Assembly (NCBI GenBank): GCA_964369605.1
Contig: CAYJFD010000056.1
Span: forward strand, 1 to 6,070
DNA length: 6,070 bases
Reading direction: 5' to 3'
Source of the DNA: CAYJFD01 sp964369605
GTDB taxonomy: Bacteria > Bacteroidota > Bacteroidia > Bacteroidales > UBA932
The stretch's first letter is position 1, and each line of letters starts with the position of its first letter. Shown here piece by piece: positions 6,030-6,070 of this stretch. The translations under genes were made by a program, and so were the position numbers. The notes below the pieces were generated by a model, which saw only the letters and a program-made list of their open reading frames with translations, did not search any database and was not told where the DNA came from.

Positions 6030-6070
6030 ATGAAAAAAAAACATTAAAAACATAAAATATAAAAAAGGCA
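6030..6070 (+). CDS. Possible start of a third unit, frame off by A9 tract
   Basis: An ATG about 40 bp after promoter copy C is followed by nine A (6033-6041). As written it reads MKKKH then stops. With one A fewer the frame reads MKKNIKNIKYKKG and stays open to the window end, starting with the same MKKNI as the 670-residue lipoprotein, whose start has eight A. No other ATG lies in the last 40 bases. It may be a phase-off gene, a sequencing error, or not a gene; too little is visible to tell. Confidence 0.3.

Overview
The window looks like Bacteroidota, most likely Bacteroidales, DNA. The evidence is AT-rich genes, lipoprotein signal peptides ending in S-C, starts without Shine-Dalgarno sites, and three copies of a promoter with TTTG at -33 and TAnnTTTG at -7, the Bacteroidota pattern. 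The repeat-rich left end recalls Porphyromonas-type intergenic DNA, but that is impression only. No host or plasmid marker is present.

Positions 1-544 hold no credible gene. They contain three degenerate copies of a GC-rich hairpin repeat. The third copy is split by a 140-bp MITE-like element (236-375) with 15-bp terminal inverted repeats and a perfect 8-bp target duplication. A C/T-only tract of about 76 bp (401-476) follows, then promoter copy A. Transcription unit 1 (545-2405) is a tandem pair of leucine-rich-repeat lipoproteins. The pair shares a stretch encoding identical protein next to the lipidated cysteine, while the repeat bodies have diverged. A 10-N gap lies in the second gene.

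Promoter copy B starts 4 bp after the second gene. It leads into a leader of about 230 nt with a possible 28-residue peptide ORF and two hairpins. Transcription unit 2 (2689-5890) encodes a 670-residue lipoprotein with a carboxypeptidase-regulatory-like domain and an HELAH zincin motif, then two paralogous small outer-membrane beta-barrels. The first barrel start overlaps the lipoprotein stop (ATGA). A hairpin terminator closes the unit. Promoter copy C then begins a third unit that runs off the window.

All five full-length proteins carry export signals and are predicted to be envelope or surface proteins. The most interesting feature is that the three promoter copies are near-identical except in the homopolymeric T run between the -33 and -7 boxes (15, 12 and 10 T). 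This changes box spacing and suggests slipped-strand, promoter-based phase variation of modular surface-protein cassettes. The start codon after copy C is followed by nine A residues that put its frame off, possibly a second switch. The sequence features are directly visible. The switching is inference.
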